Assembly: GCF_008369105.1 (NCBI RefSeq)
Contig: NZ_VINQ01000005.1
Location: 1-64,000, forward strand
Reading direction: 5' to 3'
DNA from: Aquicoccus porphyridii
GTDB lineage: Bacteria > Pseudomonadota > Alphaproteobacteria > Rhodobacterales > Rhodobacteraceae
DNA: 64,000 bases
How positions within the stretch are numbered: position 1 is the stretch's first letter; each line of letters starts with the position of its first letter. The translations under genes and the position numbers were made by a program. This document shows, piece after piece, positions 37,363 through 46,980 of the stretch. The notes under the pieces were generated by a model. It saw only the letters and a list, made by a program, of their open reading frames with translations. It ran no database searches and was not told where the DNA came from.

Positions 37363-38390
37363 AGACCGTCTTTTCCGAAACCCACACCCTGCGCGACGCC
37401 AAGACCGAGCTTTACGGCGGCGAGCTGGTCTATCCGTTCGAGCGGCCCAGCCGCATGACCTATATCCTCGACCGGCTGAAAGCGGTCGATCCCGGCCCGA
37501 TCCTGCCGCCCGGCGATCACGGGCTCGCGCCCATCCTGCGCATCCATGACGCGGGCCTCGTCGATTTCCTGCAAACCGCGTGGGATGAATGGCAGGCCGA
37601 GGGCTACGAGGGCGAGGCGATCGCCACCTGCTGGCCCGCCCGCCGCATGACCCAGCGCCGCCCCGATCACATCGACGGCAAGCTGGGCTATTATGCGCTG
37701 GCCACCGAAACCTCGCTGACCCCCGGCACATGGGACGCGGCCTATGGCAGCGCGCAGGTCGCCCTCACCGCCGCCGATCTCATCCGCGCGGGCGAGCGGT
37801 CCGCCTTCGCGCTGTGCCGCCCGCCCGGCCATCACGCAGCCTTCGATATGTATGGCGGCTATTGCTTTCTCAACAACGCCGCCATCGCCGCGCAGCGTTT
37901 CCTCGACAATGGCGCCGCCCGCGTCGCCATCCTCGATGTCGATTTCCACCATGGCAACGGCACGCAGGACATCTTCTATGACCGCTCCGACGTGCTCTTC
38001 CTGTCGCTGCATGGCGAGCCGGAAAACGCTTTCCCGCATTTCCTCGGCTACGCCGATGAAACCGGCACCGGCGCGGGCGAAGGGTTCACCGTGAACCACC
38101 CCATGCCCCCCGGCACGCCATTTTCCGAATGGCGCAGATCGCTCGACGCCGCGCTCGACCGGATCGCGCAATATGCCCCCGATCACCTGATCGTCTCGCT
38201 CGGCGTGGACACGTTCGAAACCGACCCGATCAGCTTCTTCAAACTGAAATCCCCCGATTTCACCACCTATGGCGGCGACATCGCCCGCCTTGGCCTGCCC
38301 ACGCTCTTCGTGATGGAGGGCGGCTATGACATCGCCGAAATCGGGCTCAACACCGTCAACGTGATCGAGGGCTTCCTCGGCGCCGCATAA
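37359..38390 (+). CDS. HDAC-family deacetylase, probable acetylpolyamine amidohydrolase
   Basis: 343 aa. Zinc and catalytic residues are intact: RPPGHHA (His158-His159), ILDVDFHHGNG (Asp195, His197) and GVDTFETDP with the third metal Asp; GGYD near the end holds the transition-state residue region. An N-terminal loop typical of acetylpolyamine amidohydrolases (PFERPSRMTYIL) favours acetylputrescine/acetylspermidine over acetyl-lysine proteins. It would release free polyamines for the aminotransferase encoded 14 nt downstream. Confidence 0.9.
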   Translation: MKTVFSETHTLRDAKTELYGGELVYPFERPSRMTYILDRLKAVDPGPILPPGDHGLAPILRIHDAGLVDFLQTAWDEWQAEGYEGEAIATCWPARRMTQRRPDHIDGKLGYYALATETSLTPGTWDAAYGSAQVALTAADLIRAGERSAFALCRPPGHHAAFDMYGGYCFLNNAAIAAQRFLDNGAARVAILDVDFHHGNGTQDIFYDRSDVLFLSLHGEPENAFPHFLGYADETGTGAGEGFTVNHPMPPGTPFSEWRRSLDAALDRIAQYAPDHLIVSLGVDTFETDPISFFKLKSPDFTTYGGDIARLGLPTLFVMEGGYDIAEIGLNTVNVIEGFLGAA

Positions 38391-38404
38391 CAGGGAGAGA
38401 GAGA

Positions 38405-39766
38405 ATGAACAAACTCACCACCGACGAGATCCTGACCAAGGACGCCCACCTGATCCAGTCCTTCGCCAACCTGCACGCCCTCAAACAGGCCGATGCGCGC
38501 ACCGCCATCGTCGCCGCCGAGGGCGCCCATGTCACCGACAGCGAAGGCAACCGGCTCATCGACGGGATCGGCGGCCTCTGGTGCGTCAACGTGGGCCATG
38601 GGCGGCGCGAGATCATCGACGCCATCACCGAGCAACTCAATACGCTCGACTATTACTCGACCTTCTACAACTTCACCCACCCCGCGGCGGCCGAGCTGGC
38701 CGAGAAGGTGGCCAGCCTCGCCCCCGCCCCGCTCAACAACGTCTATTTCGCCAATTCCGGGTCGGTCGCCAATGACACGGCGGTGCGGATGCTGCACCAC
38801 TACAACAACCTGCGCGGCAAGCCCGAAAAGAAACAGATCCTGTCGCGCATGGGCGCCTATCACGGCTCGACCCACATGGCGATGGCGCTGACCACGCCGG
38901 GCTATTCCACCGGCTGGGGCGCGGTCGAGGGGCTCGTGCATCACCTCAAGGCACCGCACAAGTATCGCGAGGCCCCGGGGATGAGCGATGCCGAATTCCT
39001 CGCCGTTCTGGAACAGGACATGCTCGATGCGATCCACCGCATCGGCGCCGACAACATCTGCGCCTTCTTCGCCGAACCGATCCAGGGTGCGGGCGGGGTG
39101 ATCACCGCGCCGCCGGGCTATCACGCCGCGATGCGCCGGATCACCCGCGAACATGACATCATGTATGTCGCCGACGAGGTGGTGACCGCCTGGGGCCGCT
39201 TGGGCCACATGTTCGCCTCCGAGGATGTCTATGATTGCGTGCCCGACATCATCACCACGGCCAAGGGGCTGACCTCGGGTTATCAGCCGCTCTCGGCCAC
39301 GATCATCTCGGATGAAATCTACGACGTGATCTCCGGGCCGGACGCGATGTTCCTGCACGGGATGACCTATTCCGGCCACCCCGCCGCCGCCGCCGCCGCG
39401 CTCGCCAATATCGAGATCCTCGAATCCGAAGGTATCCCGGCGCGCGTCCAGACCACCGGCAAGCTTTTCGAGGGGCTGTTGCGCGGGCTCGAAGACATGG
39501 ACATGGTCGGCGAAGTGCGCGGCTCGCATTTCATGATGGGGATCGAATTCGTCAGGAACAAGGACACCCGCGAAGAGTTTCCCGCCGACGCCAATGTCGG
39601 CGGCCTCGTCGCCAAGGAGGCGCAGAAACGCGGCCTCATCGCCCGCGCGCTGGGCAATATCCTGATCCTCTCGCCCACGCTGATCATGGACGATGCGCTG
39701 ATCCGCGAGATCGCGGCGACCTTGCGCGAAAGCATCGCCAAGGTCTCGGCCGATCTGGGCATCTGA
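38405..39766 (+). CDS. Class III aminotransferase, probable putrescine/polyamine:pyruvate aminotransferase
   Basis: 453 aa PLP enzyme. Lys287 in TTAKGLTSGYQPLS binds PLP; Asp257 in VADEVVTAWGR pairs with the pyridine nitrogen; NSGSVANDTAVRML and GAYHGSTHMAMALT are typical omega-aminotransferase blocks. Similar to SpuC-type putrescine-pyruvate aminotransferases, giving 4-aminobutanal. GGGAGAGA lies before the ATG. It is the last gene of the operon and is followed by a hairpin terminator. No aminobutyraldehyde dehydrogenase is next to it. Confidence 0.9.
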   Translation: MNKLTTDEILTKDAHLIQSFANLHALKQADARTAIVAAEGAHVTDSEGNRLIDGIGGLWCVNVGHGRREIIDAITEQLNTLDYYSTFYNFTHPAAAELAEKVASLAPAPLNNVYFANSGSVANDTAVRMLHHYNNLRGKPEKKQILSRMGAYHGSTHMAMALTTPGYSTGWGAVEGLVHHLKAPHKYREAPGMSDAEFLAVLEQDMLDAIHRIGADNICAFFAEPIQGAGGVITAPPGYHAAMRRITREHDIMYVADEVVTAWGRLGHMFASEDVYDCVPDIITTAKGLTSGYQPLSATIISDEIYDVISGPDAMFLHGMTYSGHPAAAAAALANIEILESEGIPARVQTTGKLFEGLLRGLEDMDMVGEVRGSHFMMGIEFVRNKDTREEFPADANVGGLVAKEAQKRGLIARALGNILILSPTLIMDDALIREIAATLRESIAKVSADLGI

Positions 39767-39786
39767 GGGCAGGCCCTGCCCCGATC

Positions 39787-39820
39787 ATTGCGCCTGCCCG
39801 TGCCGGCGCAATGAGTATTT
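39787..39820 (+). terminator. Terminator of the polyamine operon
   Basis: Perfect 8-bp stem ATTGCGCC/GGCGCAAT (39787-39794, 39805-39812) with a 10-nt loop, running directly into GAGTATTT, the start of dispersed repeat copy 4. Confidence 0.6.
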
Positions 39821-39887
39821 TTTCCAAGAAAGAGACAGGGGATCGGTCGAAACCCTCACCCCCTGTTCTTTCTTGGCCCAAATACTC
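39813..39887. repeat. Inverted pair of the dispersed repeat (copies 4 and 5)
   Basis: Copy 4 (39813-39834) and inverted copy 5 (39866-39887) flank a 31-nt spacer whose ends ACAGGGG/CCCCTGT extend the pairing. The transcript of either strand would fold into a stem of about 30 pairs. It lies between convergent genes (aminotransferase and AsmA). Confidence 0.75.
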
Positions 39888-39934
39888 AATTCCGGCCTGT
39901 CCCCCTGCACGGCGCCCGACTCGTGCCGGGCGGC

Positions 39935-41842
39935 TCATTCAAGCAGGCGCATCAGCCCCCGCCTGATCTCGTCCTCGGCCTTGCGCTTGAGCGCGTCCTC
40001 GACCTTCTCGCCCTCCTGCACCTCGACATCGAGCTGCTTTTGAAGCTCTTCCTTCACCCGCTCCTCGGCCTTGCGTTCAAGTTCCTCTTTCTCTTCGGCA
40101 AGGTTGAGATCGACCGCGGCGGCCATGTCGGGCGTGATCCTCGGATCGCTCCACGGCCCCTTGATGCGCACCGGAATGGCAAGCCCCCGCCCGCCCCGCG
40201 CCGCAAGCGCAACCGGCGTGAAGAGATAGTCGATATCGCGCGCCCCGAGCCCGATGCGGCCCTCGCCCGTCGCCTCGATCCCCGGCAGCACCAGCCTGAG
40301 GTCGTCATTGCGCATGTCGCCGTTCTCCATGGCGAAACTGGCGCCCAGCTCGTCGAAAATGGTGGTTCCGCCCGTGCCATCACCCGAGCGCATCAGCCGG
40401 TCAAGATCGAACCCGGCAATGACGCCGCGCCCCATGCCGACCCGCCCCTCGCCGCTGAGACTCTTCATGATGGCATCGACCGACTGCCCCACGCCAAGGA
40501 AACTGACCCGTCCGTCGGCCTCGCCCGAGAGCCGCGTCACCCCGGCCAGGTCCGACAGCAAGTCGCTCATCTCGACCCCGTCCATCGACAGGGTGCCCCC
40601 GACCGACAGGCCCGAACGGTTGTTCATCACGAAATCGCCGCCGAAATCGCCGCCATAGCCCTGCAACCTGTTGAGCGAAAAGACCGCGCGCGAGCGGTCG
40701 ATGTTCAGCGTCACGTCGCTTTCGCCGAACGCCACCGTGCCGAGATCGACGCTCTCGGCGGTCAGCCGGATCTGCCCATCGAGCGCACCGAGCCCGCTCG
40801 CGTCGATCGGCGCGCGCGACCATCCCTCGGCGCCGCCGCCGTCATCCTCGCCCCCGGCAAGCCCGGCCAGGTCGAGCGCCCCGGCGTAAAGCCGTGCCTT
40901 CACTTGCGTCCTGCCATCGAGCGTCACATCCACATCGCCCGTGATCGCGTTGCCATCGAGCCGCAGCGCCATCTCGCGCAGCGACAGCGCCCGCCCGTCG
41001 CTGAGCACCACGAGGCTCTCGCCCCGGATCGCCCGGCCAAGGCCCTCGGGCGGATCACCCGCCCCCTGCCCCAGCGCCGCCAGCATCGCCCCGGTGCGCG
41101 GCAGGTCGAGCGTCAGCCGCCCCTCGGCATCGCCGCTCGCATTCGCCCGCCCCTCGAAACCGACCGTGCCGTCGCCGGCGCGCAGCGCGGCCTCGATCGG
41201 CACCACCTCGCCCTGCAGGAAGGGCAGGAACTGCCCCACCCACCCGGCCAGGTGCAACCGCTCACCACCATCCTCGATCCGCAATCCAAGGTCGATCTCG
41301 GCCCGCCCGCCGAGATCGGGCGCCAGCAGAGTCGCATCGACGCTCTCGAACCCCTGCCGCGAGCCGTCGGAGTGATCGACATAGCGCAGCCGCCCCCCCG
41401 TCACCTCGATCCGGTCGAGCGAAACCGCCAGTTGCCGCCCGCCCGGACCCGCGCTTTCGCCTTCGATCTCCCAGTTCCCGGTGCCGTCGCTGCTCCGCTC
41501 CAGAAGGATGTCGGGCGACACAAGCTCGATCGCCCGGATCTTCACCTGCCCACGCCAGAGCGCCGCCGTCCCGACCCCCACGCTCAGCCCCTCGGCCCGC
41601 AGCATCACCGGCTCGTCCGACCATTCGGCATTGGCGATGGTCACCGGGCCGGTCTGCACGCCGAGCACCGGGTAAAAGGACAGCTCGACCCCGCCCTCGA
41701 CGCTCACATCGCGCCCGGTCGCCGTGCGGATCTGGTCCACCACCACCTGCGCGATCTTCTCGCCCGGCAACAGCAGAAGCCCGACCAGAAGCAACAGCGC
41801 CGCCACCACGAGCGCCCCGATAATCCTGAAAATCCAGCGCAT
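39935..41842 (-). CDS. AsmA family protein
   Basis: 635 aa from ATG 41842 ([20 protein letters not shown]). One N-terminal membrane anchor, then a long beta-rich periplasmic region of AsmA/TamB-like repeats ([55 protein letters not shown]). AsmA-like proteins span the periplasm and move phospholipid to, or help shape, the outer membrane. The last ~60 residues are a Glu/Lys-rich helix ([20 protein letters not shown]), probable coiled coil. Divergent from rimO. Confidence 0.88.
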   Translation of the reverse strand: MRWIFRIIGALVVAALLLLVGLLLLPGEKIAQVVVDQIRTATGRDVSVEGGVELSFYPVLGVQTGPVTIANAEWSDEPVMLRAEGLSVGVGTAALWRGQVKIRAIELVSPDILLERSSDGTGNWEIEGESAGPGGRQLAVSLDRIEVTGGRLRYVDHSDGSRQGFESVDATLLAPDLGGRAEIDLGLRIEDGGERLHLAGWVGQFLPFLQGEVVPIEAALRAGDGTVGFEGRANASGDAEGRLTLDLPRTGAMLAALGQGAGDPPEGLGRAIRGESLVVLSDGRALSLREMALRLDGNAITGDVDVTLDGRTQVKARLYAGALDLAGLAGGEDDGGGAEGWSRAPIDASGLGALDGQIRLTAESVDLGTVAFGESDVTLNIDRSRAVFSLNRLQGYGGDFGGDFVMNNRSGLSVGGTLSMDGVEMSDLLSDLAGVTRLSGEADGRVSFLGVGQSVDAIMKSLSGEGRVGMGRGVIAGFDLDRLMRSGDGTGGTTIFDELGASFAMENGDMRNDDLRLVLPGIEATGEGRIGLGARDIDYLFTPVALAARGGRGLAIPVRIKGPWSDPRITPDMAAAVDLNLAEEKEELERKAEERVKEELQKQLDVEVQEGEKVEDALKRKAEDEIRRGLMRLLE

Positions 41843-41989
41843 CACACAATCCTCGCACCCCGGCACCGCAGCCAGCGCGGCGCTTGTACCAAAGGATTAT
41901 CCCGCAATGCGCGGGAGGCAACAACCCGCCAATCCTTCGGCCACGATCCGCCGATGGACGCGGGCCCCGGCGCGCGCTATACGCGCGCC

Positions 41990-43372
41990 ATGACAAACCC
42001 GCCCGACCTGCGCCCCGACCTTTCCCGCGCCCACCTCACCGAGGCCCGCCGCCCCGGACAGCCCACCATCGGCATGGTGTCCCTCGGCTGCCCCAAGGCA
42101 CTGGTGGATTCCGAACGCATCCTCACAAGGCTGCGCGCCGAAGGCTATGGCATCTCGCCCGACTACACCGGCGCCGACGCGGTGATCGTCAACACCTGCG
42201 GCTTCCTCGATTCGGCCAAGGCCGAGAGCCTCGATGCCATCGGCGAGGCGCTGCGCGAAAACGGCCGCGTCATCGTCACCGGCTGCATGGGCGCCGATCC
42301 CGACCATATCCGCGATCATCACCCGCGCATCCTCGCCGTCACCGGGCCGCATCAATATGAACAGGTGCTCGACGCGGTGCATGCCGCCGTGCCGCCCGCG
42401 CCCGACCCGTTCATCGACCTCATGCCGGCGGCGGGCGTGAAACTCACGCCCCGCCATTACAGCTATCTCAAGATTTCCGAGGGCTGCAATCATCACTGCA
42501 AGTTCTGCATCATCCCCGCGATGCGCGGCCGCCTTTCATCGCGCCCGCATCGCGCGGTGCTGCGCGAGGCCGAAAAGCTGGTGGAAAGCGGCGTGAAGGA
42601 ACTCCTCGTGATCAGCCAGGACACCTCCGCCTATGGCGTCGACTGGCCGCGCGCAGATCGCCCCCAGGGCGAACAGCCGATCACCGCGCTCGCCCGCGAC
42701 CTCGGGTGCCTCGGCGCCGGACAGGATCTCTGGGTCCGGCTCCACTATGTCTATCCCTACCCGCATGTGCGCGAATTGATCCCGCTCATGGCCGACGGGC
42801 TCATCCTGCCCTATCTCGACATCCCGTTTCAGCACGCGCATCCCGACACGTTGAAACGCATGGCCCGGCCCGCCCACGCCGAACGCACCCTCGACCGGAT
42901 CGCCGAATGGCGCGGCCTCTGCCCCGACATCACCCTGCGCTCGACCTTCATCGTGGGCTACCCCGGCGAGACCGAGGACGAGTTCCAGACCCTGCTCGAC
43001 TGGATGGACGAGGCGCAACTGGATCGCGTCGGCTGCTTCCAATACGAGAATGTCGAAGGCGCCGCCTCGAACGCGCTGCCCGGCCATGTGCCCGACGAGG
43101 TGAAACAGGACCGCTGGGATCGCTTCATGGCCAAGGCCCAGGCGATTTCCGAGGCCAAGCTGGCGGCCAAAGTGGGCCAGCACATGGATGTCATCATCGA
43201 CGATATCGACGAGGACGGCATCGCCACCTGCCGCACCAAGGCGGATGCCCCCGAGATCGACGGCAACCTCTTCATCGACGAGGCGACCCAGGGGCTTGAG
43301 ATCGGCCAGATCGTTCGTGTTGAAGTCGATGAGGCGGGGGAGTATGATTTGTGGGGGAAACGAACCGCATAG
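41990..43372 (+). CDS. rimO: Ribosomal protein S12 methylthiotransferase RimO
   Basis: 460 aa from ATG 41990; the open frame upstream is antisense to asmA and not coding. UPF0004 domain cysteines in [21 protein letters not shown] and TGCMGAD bind one 4Fe-4S cluster; the radical-SAM CxxxCxxC is [13 protein letters not shown]; a TRAM domain lies at the C-terminus ([20 protein letters not shown]). It adds methylthio to an Asp of S12. The final codons overlap the GTG of the next, AT-richer nuclease gene. Confidence 0.95.
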   Translation: MTNPPDLRPDLSRAHLTEARRPGQPTIGMVSLGCPKALVDSERILTRLRAEGYGISPDYTGADAVIVNTCGFLDSAKAESLDAIGEALRENGRVIVTGCMGADPDHIRDHHPRILAVTGPHQYEQVLDAVHAAVPPAPDPFIDLMPAAGVKLTPRHYSYLKISEGCNHHCKFCIIPAMRGRLSSRPHRAVLREAEKLVESGVKELLVISQDTSAYGVDWPRADRPQGEQPITALARDLGCLGAGQDLWVRLHYVYPYPHVRELIPLMADGLILPYLDIPFQHAHPDTLKRMARPAHAERTLDRIAEWRGLCPDITLRSTFIVGYPGETEDEFQTLLDWMDEAQLDRVGCFQYENVEGAASNALPGHVPDEVKQDRWDRFMAKAQAISEAKLAAKVGQHMDVIIDDIDEDGIATCRTKADAPEIDGNLFIDEATQGLEIGQIVRVEVDEAGEYDLWGKRTA

Positions 43373-44574
43373 GAAAAAGAAAGATCTTGAAAGAATTAAC
43401 CGATCTAGCGCTAAGCGCTGATTTTCGAGAACTCGCCAACGCACAAGACATATATTGCCCCTTCGAATCCCTACGCATCAGTCGGGTTGAAATCCGGCAC
43501 AGCAACTTCCTTGCCAATATTCTGAATCCGCTCGCCAACCATGGCTTTGGTGAATGCGTCCTACGCAACCTCCTGGACAAATTGCTGACGGCATCGGGCG
43601 ATCATGCCTTGAGGTTGGAACTCGCGCTTTCTGACTTGGGACGCATCGAAGTATTTCGAGAGTTCCACAACATGGATGTCACCATCCATCTACCCGATCT
43701 TACACCCTCACTGGTTTGCATCATTGAACTCAAGGTCGATGCTCATGAACACAGTGGTCAGTTGCAACGATATGCAGAGAATGCAGCGAACCTATGGCCC
43801 AACGCGAGCCGGCGGTTCTATCTCGTATCTCCCACCGGCATGGATGCAAGCCATGATGACTGGAACACACTGAGTTTCTCGGAAATCGTCGCAGCTCTCA
43901 AAGCCGCATATGCCGAGCCAGTTGGCAGCCCGCTCGCAAAAAGCATGCTTAGGGCCTACATAGATCTTCTGAGGAGATTGTTCGTGCCTGATGAAAAAAT
44001 GGAAGAACTCGCGCGAAAACTCTGGCAAAAACACGGCCAGACGCTGGAATACCTGATTGACCAACGGCCAAGCCCAATGCGCGACATAAGCCAAGCCGTT
44101 CAATCTGAAGAAAGTATCGCCGGAATAATCGAGGGCATCAGTCAAAGAACCGGCATCGAAATCGCCAAGGACAGCAGTTCGAACACCTACCTGCGATTCT
44201 ATATACCCGCGTGGGAACAGGACCCCGATATGCCTTTCGGGGATTTCACGGCATCAAAAAGCCTGCTTGTTATCGAGGCCGAGTTCTACGGTGAAAGAAT
44301 TCACGTGCGTTTCAATCTGGGCCGGGGAGATACCAGCCATCGCGAATCCCTATATGAGCGGCTTAAGGCCTCGAAAGAGGTCGATATGGGAAACAACAAG
44401 AAACTCACTCCCCAATGGACCCGGCTTGCCTCTCACACAATTCGCCGCATCAAGAACATTGAGGAACTGCCTCAGGAAGATCAGGATAAACTGGTCGAAA
44501 CAGCGCGGTCAGGTATCGTGGATTTTGTGGCAAGATATCTGCCGGCCTACGACCAGGCCATCATGGCGTTGTGA
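43351..44574 (+). CDS. PD-(D/E)XK nuclease-superfamily protein (PDDEXK_4-like), probably acquired
   Basis: 407 aa from GTG 43351 inside rimO, or 395 aa from TTG 43387 just after an AGGAAAAAG stretch. N-terminal block [20 protein letters not shown] and the core MDVTIHLPD (Asp109), IIELKVDA (Glu126, Lys128), then GQLQRYAE (Gln137, Tyr141) match PD-(D/E)XK nucleases of the PF14281 type. The C-terminal half (from ~200) is unassigned. Base use is lower in GC (31 of 60 at 43441) than in rimO, which suggests transfer. No methylase or partner gene is adjacent. Possible defence or DNA-repair role, unproven. Confidence 0.8.
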   Translation: MGETNRIGKRKILKELTDLALSADFRELANAQDIYCPFESLRISRVEIRHSNFLANILNPLANHGFGECVLRNLLDKLLTASGDHALRLELALSDLGRIEVFREFHNMDVTIHLPDLTPSLVCIIELKVDAHEHSGQLQRYAENAANLWPNASRRFYLVSPTGMDASHDDWNTLSFSEIVAALKAAYAEPVGSPLAKSMLRAYIDLLRRLFVPDEKMEELARKLWQKHGQTLEYLIDQRPSPMRDISQAVQSEESIAGIIEGISQRTGIEIAKDSSSNTYLRFYIPAWEQDPDMPFGDFTASKSLLVIEAEFYGERIHVRFNLGRGDTSHRESLYERLKASKEVDMGNNKKLTPQWTRLASHTIRRIKNIEELPQEDQDKLVETARSGIVDFVARYLPAYDQAIMAL

Positions 44575-44724
44575 AGAACCCGAAGTGCTGTCCTTTCGCC
44601 AATGCTCTGCCACCAGTGCTCTTGTTCGTCCATTTCCCCAACACCTCTTCTACCCACCCCCATTGACCTCCCCCACACCCGTTGCGACCATCACCCCAGT
44701 CACAAGCCAGGGAGGCCCGAGCCA

Positions 44725-44967
44725 ATGACCGATACCCCCGAGATCGCCCAGAAAGCCCCCTTCCCCGTCGAGGTCGAAGAGGGCAGGACCTATTTCTGGT
44801 GTGCCTGTGGCAAGTCCTCGAAACAGCCCTTCTGCGACGGCTCGCACAAAGGCAGCGATTTCGCCCCGGTAAAATATACCGCCGAGGCGTCGAGGAAACT
44901 GTTCTTCTGCGGCTGCAAGCACTCGTCGAAACGGCCGCTCTGCGACGGGACGCATTCGAAACTGTGA
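44725..44967 (+). CDS. Tandem CDGSH iron-sulfur domain protein
   Basis: 80 aa from ATG 44725 (MTDTPEIAQKAPFPVEVEEG), with GGGAGG upstream. Two CDGSH motifs, CACGKSSKQPFCDGSH and CGCKHSSKRPLCDGTH, each of the CxCx-(n)-CDG(S/T)H form binding a 2Fe-2S cluster by three Cys and one His. Two domains within 80 residues is the usual bacterial form. Such proteins are redox-active, pH-labile cluster carriers. No signal peptide; cytosolic. Confidence 0.93.
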   Translation: MTDTPEIAQKAPFPVEVEEGRTYFWCACGKSSKQPFCDGSHKGSDFAPVKYTAEASRKLFFCGCKHSSKRPLCDGTHSKL

Positions 44968-45019
44968 CCCGGCGCACGCTGCGTTAACGCCGAACCGTTA
45001 CATTCGCAACGATATTTCA

Positions 45020-45040
45020 CGGCAGCCGGGTGGCAGCCGG
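45020..45040. repeat. 21-nt GC-rich intergenic sequence shared (inverted) with 2368-2388
   Basis: Exact reverse complement of the stretch in the P450-hydrolase gap. Both gaps also contain GTTAACG nearby. Confidence 0.5.
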
Positions 45041-45126
45041 GCGGTGCGCGCATGTCACCCCCCGCAAATCGCACCGCACGGTGGCGTTAACCCCGGTGAA
45101 GAAATCGTTGATGTCCGTGGGTCGGG

Positions 45127-45390
45127 CTACTGCAGTCTTTCCAGGATTTCCCGGTGGGCGCAGGCATCGAGCGGCTTGCCATGCTGCAACGCCCCATGGC
45201 CCAGCCACGCCGTGCAACGCGCCACATGCGGGCAGGACTGGCAGCGCGCCACCATCGCCGCATAGTCCTCGGCGCTCAGCAAACCCCGCGCCATCGCCGC
45301 GCTCAGATCGACCCCCATGGCACGTGCGACCGACCGGGTCAGCCAGAAGTGAAGCTCGGGGTCGCCGAGATGTAACGCCTTGTCTTTCAT
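45127..45390 (-). CDS. DUF6455 family protein, second of tandem pair
   Basis: 87 aa from ATG 45390 (MKDKALHLGDPELHFWLTRS). Core MGVDLSAAMARGLLSAEDYA followed by CQSCPHVARC and a fourth Cys in LDACAHRE, a CxxCx5C...C arrangement that could bind metal. It is a paralogue of the gene immediately upstream (45387-45659), whose stop overlaps this ATG (ATGA). The family is small, cytosolic, restricted mainly to Rhodobacterales in my recollection, and without assigned function. Confidence 0.82.
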   Translation of the reverse strand: MKDKALHLGDPELHFWLTRSVARAMGVDLSAAMARGLLSAEDYAAMVARCQSCPHVARCTAWLGHGALQHGKPLDACAHREILERLQ

Positions 45391-45659
45391 ATATTTTCCG
45401 CCATGATCTGATCGGCGAGAAGAATCCGGAACCGCTCTCGGTTGCGGCAATATTCGGGCAATTCGCCCGGTCCACCCTGCTCCGGCATCTGCGCGCAAAC
45501 CTCTGCCCCGGTGCAGCCACGGCAGCGCGTCACAATCCCTGCCCAATCCGCCTGGTCCAGGTCGCCGCGCGCCATTGCTCCGATAAGGTCAACACCCTGT
45601 TTCTGCGCCATTTTCTGAACCAGCCAGAAATGCCGCCGGGGTTCGCCAAGGGGTTTCAT
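45387..45659 (-). CDS. DUF6455 family protein, first of tandem pair
   Basis: 90 aa from ATG 45659 (MKPLGEPRRHFWLVQKMAQK), preceded by AAAGGAG. Shared core with the downstream paralogue: HFWL at the N-terminus, QGVDLIGAMARGDLDQADWA, then CRGCTGAEVC and EYCRNRERF, again CxxCx5C...C. Overlap of stop and start shows coupled translation, hence a possible heterodimer. Function unknown. Confidence 0.82.
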   Translation of the reverse strand: MKPLGEPRRHFWLVQKMAQKQGVDLIGAMARGDLDQADWAGIVTRCRGCTGAEVCAQMPEQGGPGELPEYCRNRERFRILLADQIMAENI

Positions 45660-45731
45660 GGTCAAGGCTCCTTTCGGACCGTTGCGTTGCCCCTGTCTAG
45701 CGCCCCGCTCCCAACCCGTCCTTGACACGGA

Positions 45732-46097
45732 TCAACCCGCCCCGGACACCCCCGCATCGAGATAGGCCCGCACGCAATCCTGCACCCGGCGAAACCGGTC
45801 TCCGCCCAGTTTTGTGCCGCCATACCAGCGGGTTACGACGATCACATGATCGCTCAACCCTTCACGCTCCAGCATCCGCAGGATCACCATCCCGGCCCCG
45901 CTCTCGCCGTCATCGCCCTTGATCGGAGTGCCGTCCGACAGGATCACCGCCCAGCTGTTATGGGTCGCCTTGGCATATTTGCGCACCCGTTTGAGCGTCT
46001 TGAGAAACCCGTCCACCTCCGCGCGCGACCGCGCCACGCCGCCCGAAACCGCGTATTTCGACCCCCGGTCACTGACGACATTCTCAAGCTGAATCAT
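45732..46097 (-). CDS. YigZ/IMPACT family protein, short form
   Basis: 121 aa. Contains only the N-terminal UPF0029 domain (RSRAEVDGFLKTLKRVRKYA, ATHNSWAVIL, GDDGESGAGMVIL, VVTRWYGGTKLGG). E. coli YigZ is ~200 aa with an added C-terminal domain, absent here. The family is linked to translation regulation and ribosome binding in eukaryotes; bacterial role unclear. 12 nt after the M48 peptidase gene stop, same strand, probably co-transcribed. Confidence 0.9.
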   Translation of the reverse strand: MIQLENVVSDRGSKYAVSGGVARSRAEVDGFLKTLKRVRKYAKATHNSWAVILSDGTPIKGDDGESGAGMVILRMLEREGLSDHVIVVTRWYGGTKLGGDRFRRVQDCVRAYLDAGVSGAG

Positions 46098-46109
46098 GAT
46101 CTTGCACCG

Positions 46110-46814
46110 TCACAGGCGCGAATTGACCCGGCGCACCGTCTCGATCCGCGCGGCGTTGGGCGGATGTGTGCCGAGAAAGCGATTGCCGGGATCGGGGATG
46201 CGGGTAAAGAATGCGGCCCCCCGAACCGGATCATACCCCGCCGTCCGCGCGATCACCGTGCCCAACGCGTCGGCCTCGAGCTCGAATTCCTTGGAATAGC
46301 TGCGCGCGCCCACCGCCGCACCCAGGTCCTGCGCGCTGCGCACCCCGCTGGCATCCGCCCCGGTCAGCACGGCAAGCCCCGCAAAGATCACCGCGCCCGC
46401 CGCCGCGTTCTGCTGCTGGCGCGGCAGGTGCCCGGCGATGTGATGCGCCGCCTCGTGGCTCATCACAAAGGCCATCTCGTCCGCGTTGCGCGCATCCGCG
46501 ATCAACGCCAGCGTAAAGGCCAGAACCGGCCGGCCCGTCTTGTCCACCGTCTGAAAGGCGTTGGGCGGCTGGCCCGGCCGGTCATCGACCACGATCAGGA
46601 AATCGCAATTTGCCCGCGGCAGACGCGCCCGGCATTCGCGCTCGGCCACCGGCTCCACTGTCTCGACCACGTCAACGAATTGCCGCGCCGCCCTTTGCGC
46701 CGAAAGCCGCGCTTCGGCCCCCGCGGCGGGCTGTGTCGCCGGCGCCTGTGGCGGCGCCGGGGCCACGCACCCCGCAAGCCCGACAATCAGAATGAGACTG
46801 GCCAGAATTCGCAT
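46110..46814 (-). CDS. M48-family zinc metalloprotease, lipoprotein
   Basis: 234 aa. Lipoprotein signal MRILASLILIVGLAGC (lipobox LAGC, Cys16) and Pro/Ala-rich linker, then the peptidase with zinc motif HEAAHHIAGHL and a third ligand in EFELEADALGTVIAR. It resembles YcaL/LoiP/BepA-type periplasmic M48 proteases that clear misassembled outer-membrane proteins. Expected in the periplasm, attached to a membrane. C-terminus NPPNAARIETVRR is typical (THPP-xxxR). Confidence 0.92.
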   Translation of the reverse strand: MRILASLILIVGLAGCVAPAPPQAPATQPAAGAEARLSAQRAARQFVDVVETVEPVAERECRARLPRANCDFLIVVDDRPGQPPNAFQTVDKTGRPVLAFTLALIADARNADEMAFVMSHEAAHHIAGHLPRQQQNAAAGAVIFAGLAVLTGADASGVRSAQDLGAAVGARSYSKEFELEADALGTVIARTAGYDPVRGAAFFTRIPDPGNRFLGTHPPNAARIETVRRVNSRL

Positions 46815-46980
46815 CGCTCAACCCTTATTGATATCCGTGGAAAATAGCATCTATCCGGCCCCGCTCCAGCCCCTCTCACGCGTGCGTGATCCCGAATTTC
46901 TTACCTCGGCGCTCCATTGTCTCCACGCGGCCGGAAAACTCAAGGCTTGCACCCGGGCATCGGCGGAATATTGTGTTCTC

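Noticed and set aside
39923-41989. In-frame extension of rimO far upstream (to 1149 codons)
   Set aside because: The extension is antisense to the asmA gene; RimO similarity begins at ATG 41990.
44640-44690. Pyrimidine-rich stretch before the CDGSH gene as a G-quadruplex on the minus strand
   Set aside because: One spacer between C-tracts is eight bases, beyond the usual limit; weaker than the other motifs reported.
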